64,000 nucleotides of DNA from Halobacterium wangiae (GTDB lineage Archaea; Halobacteriota; Halobacteria; Halobacteriales; Halobacteriaceae), in the NCBI RefSeq assembly GCF_021249345.1, contig NZ_CP089588.1:186001-250000 (forward strand). The letters are read 5' to 3'. The notes beneath the pieces were generated by a model. That model had not been told where the DNA came from. It worked only from the letters and a program-made list of their open reading frames with translations, and did no database searches. The translations under genes were made by a program, and so were the position numbers. Shown here one piece after another: positions 18,211 through 27,176 of this stretch (the first letter of the stretch is position 1; the number at the start of each line of letters is the position of its first letter).

Positions 18211-18866
18211 AACAGCGACCGCAGACCGCGCAGCCACACCTTCGGCGCGCGCCGCCGCGCCCCGTCGACGGCCGTCTGCAACGCCGCGGCACCGTTCTCC
18301 ATGACGCCGTCACCGTGACCCGTGAGGACGCGCTCCGGGCTGAACTCCCGGAGCACGCGCGGCGGTATCACGCGGAGCATCGGGTGGACGCCGATCCGCT
18401 CGGGGCCGGCGACGAAGTACTCGACGCTGCCCACGAGGTCCCCGACGACGAGTGTCTCGCCGTCGTACAGCGCCGCCTCCGACCACCCCGGCCAGTCGAC
18501 GGTCTGGACGACCTGGAACTCGCTGTCCGGGAGTCGGCCGACGAGTTGTTCGGTCGGCGCGTCGACGTCGACGTCCACGAACGGCGGCACGTAGACCGGG
18601 ACATCGTAGCGACGCGCGAACGTCACCGCGTCCCGCGAGTGCCGGTCCATCAACACGACGACGCCCCGAACTTCGCCCAGGTCGGCGAGCAGTTCGTCGA
18701 TCCCCTCGGCGTCCACGGGGTCGATCAGCCACACGTCCCCGTCCACGGCGAGTGCGTGACTCGTCCGTCGCATCGTCTCATCGGGGTACGCGACCCACCC
18801 GAGACCGCCGTCGAAGCGGTCGACGACCTCGAAGTTGGTTGCGCGTCCGCTGCCTTTGAGAGCCAT
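18207..18866 (-). CDS. Metallo-beta-lactamase-fold-like protein
   Basis: 219 residues from ATG 18866 (MALKGSG); ATGs at 18887 and 18893 are alternatives. The pattern of short strands (WLIDPVDAEGIDELLADLG, VVVLMDRHSRDAV, LYDGETLVVGDLVGS, VLTGHGDGV) resembles an MBL-fold hydrolase, but the canonical HxHxDH is reduced to HSRDA, so metal binding may be lost or altered. A very long open frame upstream on this strand is antisense to the VOC gene and is not coding. Function unknown. Confidence 0.75.
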   Translation of the reverse strand: MALKGSGRATNFEVVDRFDGGLGWVAYPDETMRRTSHALAVDGDVWLIDPVDAEGIDELLADLGEVRGVVVLMDRHSRDAVTFARRYDVPVYVPPFVDVDVDAPTEQLVGRLPDSEFQVVQTVDWPGWSEAALYDGETLVVGDLVGSVEYFVAGPERIGVHPMLRVIPPRVLREFSPERVLTGHGDGVMENGAAALQTAVDGARRRAPKVWLRGLRSLF

Positions 18867-18935
18867 ACCGGGTGCTTCGGTCGGCATCTCCATAAAACGG
18901 GGTAGGACTATGGTGGACGCGAACGAACGACAGGT

Positions 18936-19619
18936 ATGCTCACGGCGCTCGACGAACTCGCACTCGAGGTGCTCTTCGTCGACCGCGCAGCGACGTTCTA
19001 CGAGACCCACCTCGGTCTCGACGGCACCCAGGGCGACCACGAGGCGCGCTACGAAATCGGGGACACGACGCTTGTGCTGCGCGAACCCTCGACGGTCCCC
19101 CGGGGTGGCGTCCACGTCCACTACGCGTTCTCGACGCCGCCCGACCGCTACGACGAGTGGTACGACCGCCTCGAGGACGACTTCGACCTCGCGGAGTTCG
19201 ACTTCGGCGCCGCGCGCTCGCTGTACTTCGACGACCCGGACGGCCACTGCGTCGAGATCGGAACCGGCGGAGCGGACGGCGACGCGGCGCTCACGGGCGT
19301 CTTCGAAGTCGTCCTCGAAGTCGAGGACCTCGACCGCTCGGAAGCGCTCTACCGCGACCTCGGCTTCGGCGTCGTCGACCGCGGCGACCAGCGCCGCCGC
19401 GTCCGACTCACCGGCCCTGTCGACCTCGAACTCTGGGAGCCCCAGCGCGGCATCGCCGACGCCCGCGGCGCCGTCCACGCGGACCTCGCGTTCACTACGG
19501 GCGACCCGGGAGGTGCAGCAGCGGCGGTCGCCGACCGGGTCTGCGACGTCGCGGACGTCGAACCGGGAGTGCGAGTGCAGGACCCCGACGGCCACTACGT
19601 GACGTTCGTTCCGGAGTGA
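18936..19619 (+). CDS. Two-domain VOC (glyoxalase/bleomycin-resistance/dioxygenase) family protein
   Basis: 227 residues forming two vicinal-oxygen-chelate modules. The first ends in LYFDDPDGHCVEIGT and the second in VRVQDPDGHYVTFVPE; each DPDGH-x3-E holds the His and Glu used as metal ligands in this fold. Strands at residues 5-25 and 115-140 start each module. Could be a glyoxalase or an extradiol dioxygenase-like enzyme; the sequence does not decide. The ATG lies 69 bases from the divergent MBL-like gene. Confidence 0.85.
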   Translation: MLTALDELALEVLFVDRAATFYETHLGLDGTQGDHEARYEIGDTTLVLREPSTVPRGGVHVHYAFSTPPDRYDEWYDRLEDDFDLAEFDFGAARSLYFDDPDGHCVEIGTGGADGDAALTGVFEVVLEVEDLDRSEALYRDLGFGVVDRGDQRRRVRLTGPVDLELWEPQRGIADARGAVHADLAFTTGDPGGAAAAVADRVCDVADVEPGVRVQDPDGHYVTFVPE

Positions 19620-20386
19620 CGTTAACCAACAAACCGGTAGCAGACGCGGAGCACACCCACCACAACCGTACGCCCTAATTCAACTCGCAGAGACGACCTG
19701 TACCTCCCTACGAGAGAAAGCACCAGTTACGAAACGCGGACCATACAGCACAACACGCCGCGTGATCGAACTATACACGCTCTACTGCCTGCTCGACACA
19801 GAACCAGAGCCTCCTAATCGGCACTCCACCCCGCAAGAACATACTGAGGGAGGGATTCAGGTAGAGTATGAACCGTGGGGTTCGGAGGGCTCGTGGTGAA
19901 TTGGCTGTTCTGGGGTGCCGAACGGCCGGAGTAGTACTCGGTAGGGCCAAGCGCAAGTTCGAGAGAACGCATCCGTACCCGAGTCAGACGTTCATAATCC
20001 GCCGCCGTCTAGGGGTTTCGTAGCAACCCGGGCACGAGTCCTCCTCGAGAACTACCCTCAGCACCCCGAATCCAGGATTCCAACCCCTCTACTACTCGGA
20101 ATCAGGAGTATCACGTCCACTCCTCCCCGTCTTCCCCAATCACAATCCCCTTCCATAGATTCGCTCATAGCGTGCTCTTGCGGGCGATTGAGCCGATTAT
20201 GAAGAATCCGACTTCGATGGTGTGCTGTCGAGGGGGACTCTCGTATGGTCTGAGCCCGCGACGCCGAGTATGAGGATCTCCACCAGAAGTCGAGTTAGCG
20301 CAGGGCGCTGGTAGAAATTGTCGGAGTGAGTGGTCCGTTGGCGTCGGGCCGATGGTTTGTTGTAGTCCTGCTACCACCGAGTGCGT
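19620..20386. other. 767-base gene-poor stretch
   Basis: No convincing gene is seen between the VOC gene and the TRAM gene. Short frames here have no recognisable domain and unlike-haloarchaeal codon use. Composition is mixed and the stretch could be an eroded gene or insertion, but no ends or protein fragments were recognised. No structured RNA motif such as RNase P or SRP RNA was identified. Confidence 0.5.
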
Positions 20387-20755
20387 ATGGAACAGGTCGG
20401 TCTGGAGCAGGTCGAGCTAGTCGCAGTGGGTGTCGGGGCCGCAGTCCTGTTGCTCGCGCTGGTCGTGCTGTTGCGACGTCGGTCATCCGGGCGACGGCAG
20501 TCCAAGCGCGCTCACGAGTCGGCCCAGGAACGCGCGCCACCAGTGGAACTCGGGGAGACCTACGAGTTCGGAATCACGGAGTTCGCGGACCACCACTCCG
20601 GCGAGCGCGTCGCCGTCGGGAAAGTCGAGGGGTTCGTCGTATTCGCCGAGGACGTCCCCGGCAGCGTCTCGGAGGGCGACGTGATCCGCGCGCGAGTCCT
20701 GTCGTTCAACCGCGGGAAGACGTCCGCGGACGCGTCGTTCATTGGAGCTTCTTGA
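20387..20755 (+). CDS. Membrane-anchored TRAM domain protein
   Basis: 122 residues from ATG 20387 (an ATG two codons earlier is possible). An N-terminal membrane segment (about residues 10-30, VAVGVGAAVLLLALVVLL) is followed by an Arg-rich stretch and a C-terminal TRAM domain: LGETYEFGITEFADHHSGERVAVGKVEGFVVFAED, then GDVIRARVLSFNRGKTSADASFI. TRAM domains bind RNA and are common in small haloarchaeal proteins; the membrane anchor suggests RNA handling at the membrane, which is an inference. Confidence 0.85.
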   Translation: MEQVGLEQVELVAVGVGAAVLLLALVVLLRRRSSGRRQSKRAHESAQERAPPVELGETYEFGITEFADHHSGERVAVGKVEGFVVFAEDVPGSVSEGDVIRARVLSFNRGKTSADASFIGAS

Positions 20756-20854
20756 CGTTCAGGAGCGGGGTGTCCGTCTCTGTCCGTGACGAACGACATT
20801 TATGACATCCTCCCTAGCGTGAACGCCGGGGTTTCCTCGCACTGGGGATATCGC

Positions 20855-22195
20855 TTACCGACCCACGGAGGCAACTTGCGGGTTCGTGCGCTCCTCGTTG
20901 GAACAAGAGTGTGGTGACTCTGACCATTCGTGGTCGTCCCACTTGAGGCGCACAGGCCGTGCCATCGGCCGTGCTACGTTCGTCTGCCTGTTATGAGGCA
21001 TACTGAGTCTCGTTTGCTGAGCAGGACTCGAAGGGTTCTGCTGCCGCTTCAGGAACGTCGCGGATGCGGTGAGGTCGGCATGTCCCTCGAAGCCGCACGG
21101 ACACGTGAGTGTATCGTGGTGGCGCGTCGTGCGGTCGGTCGAACCGCACTGCGGACACTCTTGGGAAGTCCACGCTTCCGAGCGCACTTCCACGGAAACG
21201 CCGTATTCCTCGGCGGTACAAGCCAGCCGCTTCACGAACGCGCGGAACGCCCAGAAGTTGTGCGTCTTGGCGTTGGCCCGAACTGACCAGTGCGCATCCA
21301 GTACATTCCTCAACGCACCGACGTACACCGTTGAGATGCCCTCGGTGTGCAACTGTTCAATTAGGTCCCGTACAAGCGCGTCTTGGGCGTGGTCCCGGCG
21401 TCGCGTCCGGCGTCGATACAGCCGTCGGATGCGGTGACTGCTGTATTGTCCGTCGCTCAAAAGCGACTGGAGCCGAGCGATTTCTCGCGTCGTCTTGCGG
21501 AAGCGCTCAAACAGGTCGGACTCTTCGTACAGGTACTGTTGGCCAGTCGTGGTCGTACAGGCGACGAGGTTGTTTGCACCAATATCCAGCGCGGCTTCTT
21601 CCGAAGCCAGTGGGTGTGCCAGTCTAGAAGTGTTAATCGTGACTGGCTGAAAAGCCCTGAATGTCTGTGCGTTCTCGTCCCAGAACAACTCTAACCGGCC
21701 TTGCTTGTTGTACTCCTTCCAGTTGGGGTCTCCCCGAACTTCGAGACTAAGTCGTTCGCAGTATCCGAGCCCGTACTCGTCTTTGACGTCTTGACCGACG
21801 AGGATTTCGAGCCGGGAGTGTTCGCCCCACTCGATGGAGTATGATGTATTACGGATGTACGTGCGGAGTTCGCGGCCGTCATCGGCATTTCCCCAGTATC
21901 CAGGTCTGCCGTTGGCTTCGCCCTTCTTTTTGAGTGCGAAGAATGACTTCCACGCTTCGCGGTTCTTCCGTTCGATTTGCTGTACCGTGGACGCACCGAG
22001 CGTGCCGCCGTAGCGGCCCCGATACTCGCTGATTTCCCACACTTCGCCGTCTGGGTCGGCGTAGTTCTCGCGGCGCTCGTAGTTGATCTCATTCCAGAGA
22101 GCGGCAGAAGCGTCCAACAGGTGTCGAAGTAATTCCTTGTCCGCGTCGGACTGCGGAACTACCTCAAAGGTGTTGGTCCGCTTCATCAACTTCAC
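20855..22195 (-). CDS. tnpB: TnpB-family RNA-guided nuclease homologue, RuvC glutamate replaced
   Basis: 446 residues. RuvC-like parts: ALDIGANNL (Asp204) and [14 protein letters not shown] (Asp374). The zinc ribbon is CPQC (347-350) with CPC (365-367). Where most TnpB proteins have V-x-x-E-D-L, this one reads [10 protein letters not shown], with Gly293 at the expected Glu and Ala294 after it, so nuclease activity is questionable. The C-terminus (ending in NPQVASVGR) runs well past the RuvC domain, as is common in haloarchaeal TnpBs. The 3' end adjoins the right-end hairpin expected to be part of the omega RNA. Confidence 0.9.
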   Translation of the reverse strand: MKLMKRTNTFEVVPQSDADKELLRHLLDASAALWNEINYERRENYADPDGEVWEISEYRGRYGGTLGASTVQQIERKNREAWKSFFALKKKGEANGRPGYWGNADDGRELRTYIRNTSYSIEWGEHSRLEILVGQDVKDEYGLGYCERLSLEVRGDPNWKEYNKQGRLELFWDENAQTFRAFQPVTINTSRLAHPLASEEAALDIGANNLVACTTTTGQQYLYEESDLFERFRKTTREIARLQSLLSDGQYSSHRIRRLYRRRTRRRDHAQDALVRDLIEQLHTEGISTVYVGALRNVLDAHWSVRANAKTHNFWAFRAFVKRLACTAEEYGVSVEVRSEAWTSQECPQCGSTDRTTRHHDTLTCPCGFEGHADLTASATFLKRQQNPSSPAQQTRLSMPHNRQTNVARPMARPVRLKWDDHEWSESPHSCSNEERTNPQVASVGR

Positions 22196-22238
22196 TTCTC
22201 CCCCAAGGCTAATTTATGTTTAGTTTTTGTATGTATGT

Positions 22239-22370
22239 ATGGTCAAAAACATTCATGTGGTGGTTGACGACGACGTACATAGGCGATTAGAGCAAGCAAA
22301 GAAGAGACACGGCCTTACTTGGGAAGGAATGTTACTCCTCGCCGCCGATAACTTGGATATCCCGGACTGA
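22239..22370 (+). CDS. Small basic/acidic protein divergent from tnpB, ribbon-helix-helix-like
   Basis: 43-residue frame beginning MVKNIHVVVDDDVHRRLEQA. One short beta strand followed by two predicted helices (residues 10-24 and 27-38) is the layout of ribbon-helix-helix DNA-binding proteins. Its start lies 43 bases from the divergent tnpB start and inside the hairpins that bound the element, so it travels with the element. It may be a regulator of tnpB or an antitoxin-like protein. No direct evidence of expression. Confidence 0.6.
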   Translation: MVKNIHVVVDDDVHRRLEQAKKRHGLTWEGMLLLAADNLDIPD

Positions 22371-22480
22371 GTGGTGACGGTGCCTGCTCACTATTTGTCG
22401 AATTCTCCCCGCGGTGAACAGCGGGAGTCTACCCCGTTTAAGTAGAGGTCGCTCGTACGAGGCGCCAAGGTGGACATCTC

Positions 22481-23761
22481 GTGAAGCTTAGCATCGTCGG
22501 CAGTGGGTACGTCGGCACGACTATCGCGGCGTGTTTCGCGGACCTCGGTCACGAGGTCGTGAACGTCGACATTGACGAGGACATCGTCGAGGCAATCAAC
22601 GACGGCCGCGCGCCGATTCACGAACCCGGTCTGGATGAGCGCATCGCCGAACACGCCGGCGGCCGACTGCGCGCGACGACGGACTACAAGGCTGTCCTGG
22701 AGACCGACGCGACGTTCCTCGCGCTCCCGACGCCCTCGCGGGAGGACGGGAGTATCGACACGTCCATCATGGAGGTCGGCGCGGAGTCTCTCGGCGAGGC
22801 GCTCGCGGGCCAGGACGACCACCTCGTCGTCGTGAAGAGCACGGTGGTTCCGGGGACGACCGAGAACGTCGTCGAACCCGCACTCGAACGAGGCGGGTTC
22901 GAGAACGCGACGGTGGCGATGAATCCGGAGTTCCTGCGGATGGGGTCGGCCGTCTCGGACTTCATCGACCCGGACAAGGTCGTGTTCGGCGCTCGCGACG
23001 ACGATACGTACGCCGAACTCCGCGACGTCTACGAGCCACTCCTCTCGGAGGCCCCCGACGCGGCCATCGTGGAGACCGGCGTCCGTGAGGCCGAGATGAT
23101 CAAGTACGCGAACAACGCGTTCCTCGCGTCGAAAGTGAGCCTCGTCAACGACCTCGGGAACATCTGCAAGGAGTTCGACGTCGACGCCTACGAGGTCGCG
23201 GACGCCATCGCCCACGACGACCGCATCAGCGGCCGGTTCCTCCGGTCGGGAGTCGGCTGGGGCGGAAGCTGTTTCCCCAAGGACATCGCCGCAATCATCG
23301 CCGCCGCGAAACAGGAGGGGTACGACCCAGCGGTCCTCGAAGCCGCCGTAGAGGTGAACGACGGCCAGCCCGAACGGCTACTCGACCTCCTGGACGACCA
23401 CGTCGACGTGACCGGCGAACGCGTCGCCGTCCTCGGCCTGTCGTTCAAGCCGGGAACCGACGACATTCGCGGCACGCGCGCGATTCCCGTCATCGACGGC
23501 CTGCAAGAACGCGGCGCGAACGTGGTCGCCTACGATCCAGTCGCGACCGAGAAGATGGCCGAGGAGCGCCCAGACGTGGCGTACGCGGAGAGCGCCCGAG
23601 AAGCCCTGGACGGCGCGGTCGGCGCAGTCGTCGTCACTGACTGGGACGAATTCGCAGCGCTCAACGACGCCTTCGACGCGATGGCCGAACCAGTCGTCGT
23701 GGACGGTCGTCGAATCGTGGAGCGCCGCGACGGCATCACCTACGAAGGACTCACCTGGTAG
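22481..23761 (+). CDS. aglM: UDP-glucose 6-dehydrogenase, AglM-like
   Basis: 426 residues, GTG start at 22481 ([17 protein letters not shown]). NAD-binding GSGYVG is at the N-terminus, the substrate-lysine region is [11 protein letters not shown] with [12 protein letters not shown], and the catalytic cysteine is in [12 protein letters not shown]. The C-terminal UDP-binding domain has [17 protein letters not shown]. It oxidises UDP-glucose to UDP-glucuronate, as AglM does for Haloferax N-glycans. The tnpB element lies directly upstream and may have displaced its promoter; TTTAAG near 22437 is a candidate TATA box. Confidence 0.94.
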   Translation: MKLSIVGSGYVGTTIAACFADLGHEVVNVDIDEDIVEAINDGRAPIHEPGLDERIAEHAGGRLRATTDYKAVLETDATFLALPTPSREDGSIDTSIMEVGAESLGEALAGQDDHLVVVKSTVVPGTTENVVEPALERGGFENATVAMNPEFLRMGSAVSDFIDPDKVVFGARDDDTYAELRDVYEPLLSEAPDAAIVETGVREAEMIKYANNAFLASKVSLVNDLGNICKEFDVDAYEVADAIAHDDRISGRFLRSGVGWGGSCFPKDIAAIIAAAKQEGYDPAVLEAAVEVNDGQPERLLDLLDDHVDVTGERVAVLGLSFKPGTDDIRGTRAIPVIDGLQERGANVVAYDPVATEKMAEERPDVAYAESAREALDGAVGAVVVTDWDEFAALNDAFDAMAEPVVVDGRRIVERRDGITYEGLTW

Positions 23762-23783
23762 CCGGAGGCAGAATCGAGACGCG

Positions 23784-24077
23784 CTACAGTCGGTCGGTGT
23801 CCACGCCGACGCCCGGCGGCGCGACGACGAGGAACTCCCGGAAGTGCATCAGCGTGCCGCCGCCGTCTTTGACGTCGCCGGCGAACCCGGCGGCGAGTTC
23901 GTTCAGGTCGCCGTCGACGGCGAGCAGGAGGACGTTGCCGCTGTCGATTTCGTCGAGCCACTCGCTGTCCGGCGTCGTGCCGTCGAGGACGCCGAGCGTG
24001 ACGTGGCCCTCGAACTCCTCCGGGAGGTCGATCTCCTCCTCGGCGTTCCGCAGGTCGAGATTGAAGCCGTCACCCAT
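23784..24077 (-). CDS. Uncharacterised haloarchaeal protein (possibly DUF5779)
   Basis: 97 residues, acidic, no membrane segment or signal. Alternating strands and helices (HVTLGVLDG, NVLLLAVDGDLNELAAGF, GTLMHFREFLVVAPPGV) suggest a small alpha/beta protein. It resembles a conserved haloarchaeal family I associate with DUF5779, but that name is from memory. It is convergent with aglM. No function can be assigned. Confidence 0.7.
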   Translation of the reverse strand: MGDGFNLDLRNAEEEIDLPEEFEGHVTLGVLDGTTPDSEWLDEIDSGNVLLLAVDGDLNELAAGFAGDVKDGGGTLMHFREFLVVAPPGVGVDTDRL

Positions 24078-24154
24078 AGAGCACCAGTCCGTACCGCGGT
24101 GGCAAAAACCTTCCCGCCCGTGTGTTTATGCTGCCGGCTGACGTTTCCACACGT

Positions 24155-24301
24155 ATGCCCGAAGTCACACTCAGCGAGGAGACCGTCGAGCGCCTCGACT
24201 CGCTCAGAGTCGAAGACGAGTCCTACGACGAACTCGTCACGGAGCTGCTGAACATCTACGAGGCCGAGGAACTGACGATGTTCCGCTCCGGCGACGGCTA
24301 G
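24155..24301 (+). CDS. Small antitoxin-like (VapB/RHH-type) protein
   Basis: 48 residues: MPEVTLSEETVERLDSLR, then a helix ending DELVTELLNIYEAEE. The strand-helix-helix outline is that of ribbon-helix-helix/VapB-like antitoxins. A TATA-like GTTTATG lies about 29 bases before the ATG, giving a leaderless message. No toxin gene is adjacent, so it may be a stand-alone regulator. Its stop overlaps that of the convergent downstream gene by four bases. Confidence 0.7.
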   Translation: MPEVTLSEETVERLDSLRVEDESYDELVTELLNIYEAEELTMFRSGDG

Positions 24302-24747
24302 TCGTTCGCGGCAGTCCGCCGGACGTCGTCCCAGCGCCCCTCGCTCTCGAGGTACGCCTGCAGTTCGTCGGCGTACGCCTGCGCGAGCTGCGTGGACTCC
24401 TCGGCCAGCGCCTCGTTGTCCTCGTCACCGCCGCCGCCCAGTCCCAGCGCGTTCTTGATGCTCCCGACGACACCGCTCCCCTTGCTACCGCCCGCCGAGC
24501 CGCCAGCCATCGCGTTCATCTGCTGGTCGACGTTCGCCATCTCCGGGAGCACGTGCTCGAGTTTCGACGTGTTCGCGACCATCGTCGCGGCCTCCGGGTC
24601 GTCGGCGTTCTCGATCTCGAACTCCACCGCGGTCATCACCAGCCCCCACTGTGGCCGGGAGAGCGACGACCCCTGGACGCGGTCGGCGAACTGCTGGTCT
24701 ACGGTCATGCGCGCGCCGACGATCTGGTCCTGCCAGCCGGTAGTCAT
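24298..24747 (-). CDS. Uncharacterised haloarchaeal protein (possibly DUF5799)
   Basis: 149 residues. The N-terminal helix-rich half (WQDQIVGARMTVDQQFADRV, SRPQWGLVMTAVEFEI) is followed by a Gly/Ser-rich linker around residues 80-105 and a C-terminal helix (ALAEESTQLAQAYADELQAYLESEGRW). The pattern matches a haloarchaeal family I recall as DUF5799; function unknown. It is soluble and acidic with no signal peptide. Confidence 0.7.
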   Translation of the reverse strand: MTTGWQDQIVGARMTVDQQFADRVQGSSLSRPQWGLVMTAVEFEIENADDPEAATMVANTSKLEHVLPEMANVDQQMNAMAGGSAGGSKGSGVVGSIKNALGLGGGGDEDNEALAEESTQLAQAYADELQAYLESEGRWDDVRRTAAND

Positions 24748-24813
24748 ACGCGGGGCTACGCAGGCAGCCCGCTTGTATGCTACGACAAAAAGCAGGTCAG
24801 TCGCCGTCGCCGT

Positions 24814-25209
24814 TCAGAACGCGCCCGTCTCGCCGGTGATCTCGGCGTGGAGACCCTCGCGGAGCGCGGTGTGGACGTGGCAGATGTTCTCGGCGCGCTC
24901 GGCGACGTCGTCGAACGTCTCGTCGTCGAGTTCGGCCTCCACGAGGATGTGGAAGCGGATCGCCTCGAGGTCGTCGTCCTCGTTGACGTCGCCCTCGACG
25001 TCGATGTCGACGCGGCCGAGGTCCTCGTGGCCCTCCTTGTTGGCGCCGACGCGGAACGCGGGGATGAAACAGGACGCGTAGTTCGCGATGAACACCGCGT
25101 TCGGTTCGGGTCCGTCTTCGCCGGTCGCGTCGACGGTCAGTTCGAAGTCCCCGACGCGGGACCGCGTGACGTAGCCTTCCTCGGACGTGCTGGTAACTTC
25201 GAGTGTCAT
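24814..25209 (-). CDS. OsmC/Ohr-family protein
   Basis: 131 residues from ATG 25209. OsmC family members reduce organic hydroperoxides using two cysteines. Here ANYASCFIPAFR supplies the first Cys (around residue 47), and AENICHVHTALREG the second. The start was set at MTLEVTSTSEEG because the much longer upstream frame is antisense to the MBL gene. Probable role in peroxide defence. Confidence 0.88.
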   Translation of the reverse strand: MTLEVTSTSEEGYVTRSRVGDFELTVDATGEDGPEPNAVFIANYASCFIPAFRVGANKEGHEDLGRVDIDVEGDVNEDDDLEAIRFHILVEAELDDETFDDVAERAENICHVHTALREGLHAEITGETGAF

Positions 25210-25307
25210 TACGATAGAACAGTCCACCGCCCGCCGTGTAAGCGTTGTTCTTTCGGAGGGGTTCGCCTCCGGCGGCGTTCGGACCTGATTACTGCCGACG
25301 GCGGGCC

Positions 25308-26030
25308 TCAGTAGCCCTCGGTCAGGTCGAACGACTCGTCGCCCTCGAGGACGTGTACGTCGGCGGTGCTCCCGACGGCGTCGACCTCCCGTTCGAAGTC
25401 CTCGACGTCGACCTCGATGGGCGGGAACGTGTCGTAGTGCATCGGGAACGCGACGTCGGCGTCCAGCCAGTCGACGGCGACGGCGGCCTGCCACGGTCCC
25501 ATCGTGAAGTGGTCGCCGACGGGGACGGCGACGGCGTCGGGTTCGAGGTACGGCGCGACGACGTCCCGCATCTCGGTGTGGAGGCTGGTGTCGCCCGCGT
25601 GGTAAAACGTGACGCTCTCCTCGTCCGCTACTTGCGTCGGTTTGGTGTCCGAGATGACGTAGCCTGCGGGCATGCCCGCGGACGTGCCGTAGTCGGTGTC
25701 GATGCCGTTGGAGTGGTCCGCGCGCACCATCGTGACGAAAGCGTCGTCGAGTTCGACGGTGCCGCCGAGGTTCATCCCGGTGGCGCCCTCGATGCCGTGC
25801 TGGTCGCCCAGCCAGCCTGCGAGTTCGGGTGTGCCGACGAAGTGCGCGCCGCGGAAGCGGTCGACGTCCGCGACGTGGTCGGCGTGGCCGTGGGTCAACA
25901 GGACGTGGTCCGGGTCGAGTTCCTCCGGGTCCGTCTCCGTGAACGGATTGTCGAAGAACGGGTCGATGAGCAGACTCGTCTCGCCGACCTCCACGTGCCA
26001 CGTCGAGTGACCGTACCAAGTGAGTTCCAT
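25308..26030 (-). CDS. Metallo-beta-lactamase-fold hydrolase (UPF0173-like)
   Basis: 240 residues from ATG 26030 ([14 protein letters not shown]). The metal-binding HGHADHVAD is canonical HxHxDH, further ligands are in VRADHSNG and [10 protein letters not shown], and MHYDTFPPI is the C-terminal His. This matches the UPF0173 metal-dependent hydrolases, whose substrate is unknown. It is divergent from the small membrane protein at 26111. Confidence 0.92.
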   Translation of the reverse strand: MELTWYGHSTWHVEVGETSLLIDPFFDNPFTETDPEELDPDHVLLTHGHADHVADVDRFRGAHFVGTPELAGWLGDQHGIEGATGMNLGGTVELDDAFVTMVRADHSNGIDTDYGTSAGMPAGYVISDTKPTQVADEESVTFYHAGDTSLHTEMRDVVAPYLEPDAVAVPVGDHFTMGPWQAAVAVDWLDADVAFPMHYDTFPPIEVDVEDFEREVDAVGSTADVHVLEGDESFDLTEGY

Positions 26031-26110
26031 AGCGTACTCACCTACTCCCGATTCCCACATAAAACGTGACGGCCCGGTGGATTCTTCTCCCTCCGTGGAG
26101 ACGCCCGAAC

Positions 26111-26335
26111 ATGGACGCAGACGCCGTCCGGAACAAACAGCCCTCGCGAACGCACCCCGACCGCGTCCGGAACGCCCTCCTCGCAGCAGTCGTCTTCGAA
26201 CTCGCCGTACTCGCGGGGACCACCGCGAACACCTCCGGCGACCTCGAACTCGTGGTCGTCGCCGGGCTGGCAGTCAGCTTCGTGCTGGGCCTGTTCGGGT
26301 TCGCGGCGTTCCTCTACTACCTCGTGACGCTCTGA
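26111..26335 (+). CDS. Small two-helix membrane protein
   Basis: 74 residues. After a hydrophilic N-terminus (to about residue 20) there are two membrane segments, [17 protein letters not shown] and [21 protein letters not shown], ending just before the stop. No homologous family recognised. The ATG at 26111 is chosen because the longer frame upstream overlaps the promoter region of the divergent hydrolase. Confidence 0.72.
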   Translation: MDADAVRNKQPSRTHPDRVRNALLAAVVFELAVLAGTTANTSGDLELVVVAGLAVSFVLGLFGFAAFLYYLVTL

Positions 26336-26425
26336 AGCCGGTCGCCCGGCCCGGAGGAACGACCCGGGCGGCGAGCGATTGCCCCGTCCCAAATCCTTAC
26401 GCACGGGCGGCGGGAAGCCGGTAGC

Positions 26426-27154
26426 ATGCACCGAATGCGATTCCGCGACCCGGCGGGCGCCGTCCGCACCGGCGAGTACGAGGACGGAACCGTCTCCTTC
26501 GGCGGGCGCTCCTACGACCCGAGCGAGGTGGACGTACTGCCGCCGTGCGAGCCCTCGAAGGTCGTCTGCATCGGCCGGAACTACGCGAAACATGCCGAAG
26601 AGCGTGGCTCTGAGGTCCCCGACCGCCCGATGCTGTTCCTGAAGCCGCCGAACGCGCTCGCCGGCCACGGCGACACGGTGACGCTGCCCGACGGCAAGGA
26701 CATCGAGCACGAGGCCGAACTCGCCGTCGTGGTCGGCGAGCAGTGCCGGAACCTCGAGGAGGACGAAGCGATGGACGTCGTCGCGGGGTTCACCTGCGCG
26801 GACGACGTCTCGAACCGCACCGACCAGAGCCAGGAGCAGAACTGGGTACGCGGGAAGGCCTTCGACGGCGCGTGCCCGCTCGGGCCGGTGCTGGCGACGC
26901 CCGAGGAACTCCCCGCGGACGCGAGCGTCGAACTCCGCGTGAACGGCGAGGTGAGGCAGTCCTCCTCGATTGAGCGATTCATCTTCGACGTGCCCGAACT
27001 CCTCGCGGAGATCACGGCGTACCTGACTCTCGAACCCGGCGACGTGATCCTCACGGGGACGCCGGCGGGCGTCGCTGAGCTGACGGACGGTGACAGCGTC
27101 GAGGTCGAGATCGAAGGGGTCGGGACGCTCGAGCACGACGTGGAGCGACCGTAG
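26426..27154 (+). CDS. Fumarylacetoacetate hydrolase (FAH) family protein
   Basis: 242 residues. The FAH fold is shown by CIGRNYAKHAEE, PMLFLKPPNALAGHGDTV, and the acidic metal ligands HEAELAVVVG and ADDVSNRTDQ. GDVILTGTPAGVAEL is the C-terminal signature. Members cleave or decarboxylate beta-keto acids in catabolism (for example 2-hydroxyhepta-2,4-diene-1,7-dioate isomerases or acylpyruvases). Which applies is not decidable. Confidence 0.9.
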   Translation: MHRMRFRDPAGAVRTGEYEDGTVSFGGRSYDPSEVDVLPPCEPSKVVCIGRNYAKHAEERGSEVPDRPMLFLKPPNALAGHGDTVTLPDGKDIEHEAELAVVVGEQCRNLEEDEAMDVVAGFTCADDVSNRTDQSQEQNWVRGKAFDGACPLGPVLATPEELPADASVELRVNGEVRQSSSIERFIFDVPELLAEITAYLTLEPGDVILTGTPAGVAELTDGDSVEVEIEGVGTLEHDVERP

Positions 27155-27176
27155 CGGGCGAAGACTGGACTGTTTC

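Larger units (their letters stand above)
20803..22430 (-). mobile_element. IS200/IS605-type element (tnpB only, no tnpA)
   Basis: Bounded by two similar hairpins with a TGAAC loop. The right-end hairpin is at 20812-20831 (CCCTAGCG, TGAA, CGCCGGGG) and the left-end hairpin at 22405-22427 (CTCCCCGC, loop, GCGGGAG). It holds tnpB on the minus strand and a small divergent gene on the plus strand. No Y1 transposase is present, so it can only move with TnpA from elsewhere. The guide RNA would be transcribed from the tnpB 3' end through the right hairpin. Exact ends are uncertain by several bases. Confidence 0.7.

Noticed and set aside
18207-19595. 462-residue minus-strand frame over the VOC gene
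   Set aside because: Only the first part (to about 18866) is protein-like; the rest is antisense to the VOC gene, whose domains are clear.
20165-20377. 70-residue frame in the gap before the TRAM gene
   Set aside because: No homology signal, poor codon bias, and no promoter or partner gene.
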